A stretch of 64,000 bases of DNA. Origin: AWTP1-13 sp963820375 (GTDB taxonomy: Bacteria; Pseudomonadota; Alphaproteobacteria; Rhizobiales; Hyphomicrobiaceae). The notes under the pieces were generated by a model, which saw nothing but the letters and a program-made list of their open reading frames with translations, made no database searches and was not told the DNA's origin. Positions 63,549 through 64,000 of this stretch are shown here, piece after piece (position 1 is the first letter of the stretch; each line of letters opens with the position of its first letter). The position numbers and the translations under genes are program-made. The stretch covers positions 62,001 through 126,000 of the forward strand of contig CAWFZX010000028.1 of assembly GCA_963820375.1 (NCBI GenBank), written 5' to 3'.

Positions 63549-63729
63549 CGCTTCCCCTCCTCCATGGCTGCCCTGCGCACCCCTCCTTGTCCTGGCTTAA
63601 AAGGCGACTTCCAACCTCTAGAAGGCGTCAGATTGACTGTCCACTGTCTCGCGGGCGCGTGGGCAAGCAAGGCCTGAGGTGGAGCACGTAATTGGTTGGC
63701 TCTTGCAAGCCGCGGCTCGCTGCTATCGG

Positions 63730-63915
63730 GCCGCAGCACAATAAAACCCGCTGGTGTGTTGCTCGACGTGCGGCCGGCATGCGTGGGATCGAGCTGCTGC
63801 GCCACCTCAACACCATCGGCAGCCGGCACGTCGCCATGATGATCACTGGCCATGGCGACATTCCGATGGCGGTCCCGGTGATGCGTGCCGGCACGTTGCA
63901 CTTTGCCCGGTGCTC
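63730..63915 (+). pseudogene. FixJ/NarL-type response-regulator receiver remnant
   Basis: One plus-strand frame reads KPAGVLLDVR (63747-63773), with the phospho-acceptor Asp; the next frame continues GMRGIELLRHLNTIG, HVAMMITGHGDIPMAV and VMRAGTLHFAR (63776-63895). Joined, this is a FixJ-family receiver (VLLDVRLPGMxGxELxxxL, ITGHGDIPMAVxAMKAGAxDF) with a small deletion at the join. The start of the receiver and the whole DNA-binding domain are absent, so it is a dead fragment. Confidence 0.7.
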
Positions 63916-64000
63916 CGTGTCTTTCCGCAAATCTCTAAGGGGTGGAAATCTCCAGCAAAGCCCCTATAGTCGCCAGCATGGATGCGCTGGCTGCTCGCAC

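Noticed and set aside
1..64000. tRNA, rRNA, CRISPR arrays, intact IS elements, integrase or attachment sites
   Set aside because: Scanned for cloverleaf ends, regularly spaced repeats, transposase motifs and terminal inverted repeats by eye; none was convincing, though short imperfect repeats could be missed without tools.

Overview
The window is high-G+C bacterial DNA with alphaproteobacterial (Hyphomicrobiales; Bradyrhizobium/Rhodopseudomonas/Xanthobacteraceae-like) gene content: a lectin-type secreted protein, DUF6894, many Liv-type ABC and TRAP importers, a PaoABC-type aldehyde oxidoreductase, and a complete carbon-phosphorus lyase locus. Genus is an inference. No rRNA, tRNA, CRISPR array or intact insertion sequence was recognised.

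Layout. 0.1-1.6 kb: two secreted proteins (lectin-like, ankyrin) on the minus strand. 2.0-15.8 kb: a cyclase-family gene, then a tightly packed plus-strand catabolic operon: GntR/FCD regulator, isocitrate-lyase/PEP-mutase-like C-C lyase, N-carbamoylsarcosine-amidase-like hydrolase, a five-gene Liv-type ABC importer, two MmgE/PrpD proteins with a fumarate-reductase-like flavoprotein between them, and a hydantoinase/dihydropyrimidinase-like amidohydrolase. A convergent Nramp-like transporter with a translationally coupled 81-residue membrane protein follows (15.9-17.6 kb). 18-23 kb: sparse region with a DUF6894 gene, a histidine-rich repeat protein, a PLP decarboxylase, a truncated WD40 protein and a frameshifted LysR remnant. 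23.3-27.1 kb: paoABC-like oxidoreductase. 27.2-31.6 kb: a YihY membrane protein, small secreted or coiled-coil proteins and a multiply frameshifted RTX-type pseudogene. 32.2-41.2 kb: a sulfatase followed by a MoxR ATPase/DUF58/DUF4381/two VWA/BatD operon and a PPK2-type polyphosphate kinase. 41.7-52.1 kb: a TfoX-like gene, an alpha/beta-hydrolase fragment, then the phosphonate locus: phnGHIJKLMN leftward and phnCDE rightward from a shared intergenic region that contains a near-perfect Pho box. 52.4-60.4 kb: an OmpA-family protein, then hyuA-hyuB with a TRAP transporter (dctPQM). 61-64 kb: an unrecognised secreted protein, a glyoxalase-fold protein, an alpha/beta hydrolase and a response-regulator remnant.

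How the genes work together. Most of the window is nutrient scavenging: import and breakdown of an organic acid or cyclic amide (3-16 kb), phosphonates under phosphate control (43-52 kb), and an oxoproline/hydantoin-like substrate through TRAP uptake and HyuAB (53-60 kb). The most promising undescribed system is the 3-16 kb operon: its enzyme set (ring amidohydrolase, N-carbamoyl or amide hydrolase, flavin dehydrogenase, two PrpD-type enzymes, C-C lyase) reads as a complete pathway but matches no characterised route known to me. Several decayed genes (LysR, RTX, alpha/beta hydrolase, FixJ-type receiver, WD40) indicate ongoing gene loss between these modules.
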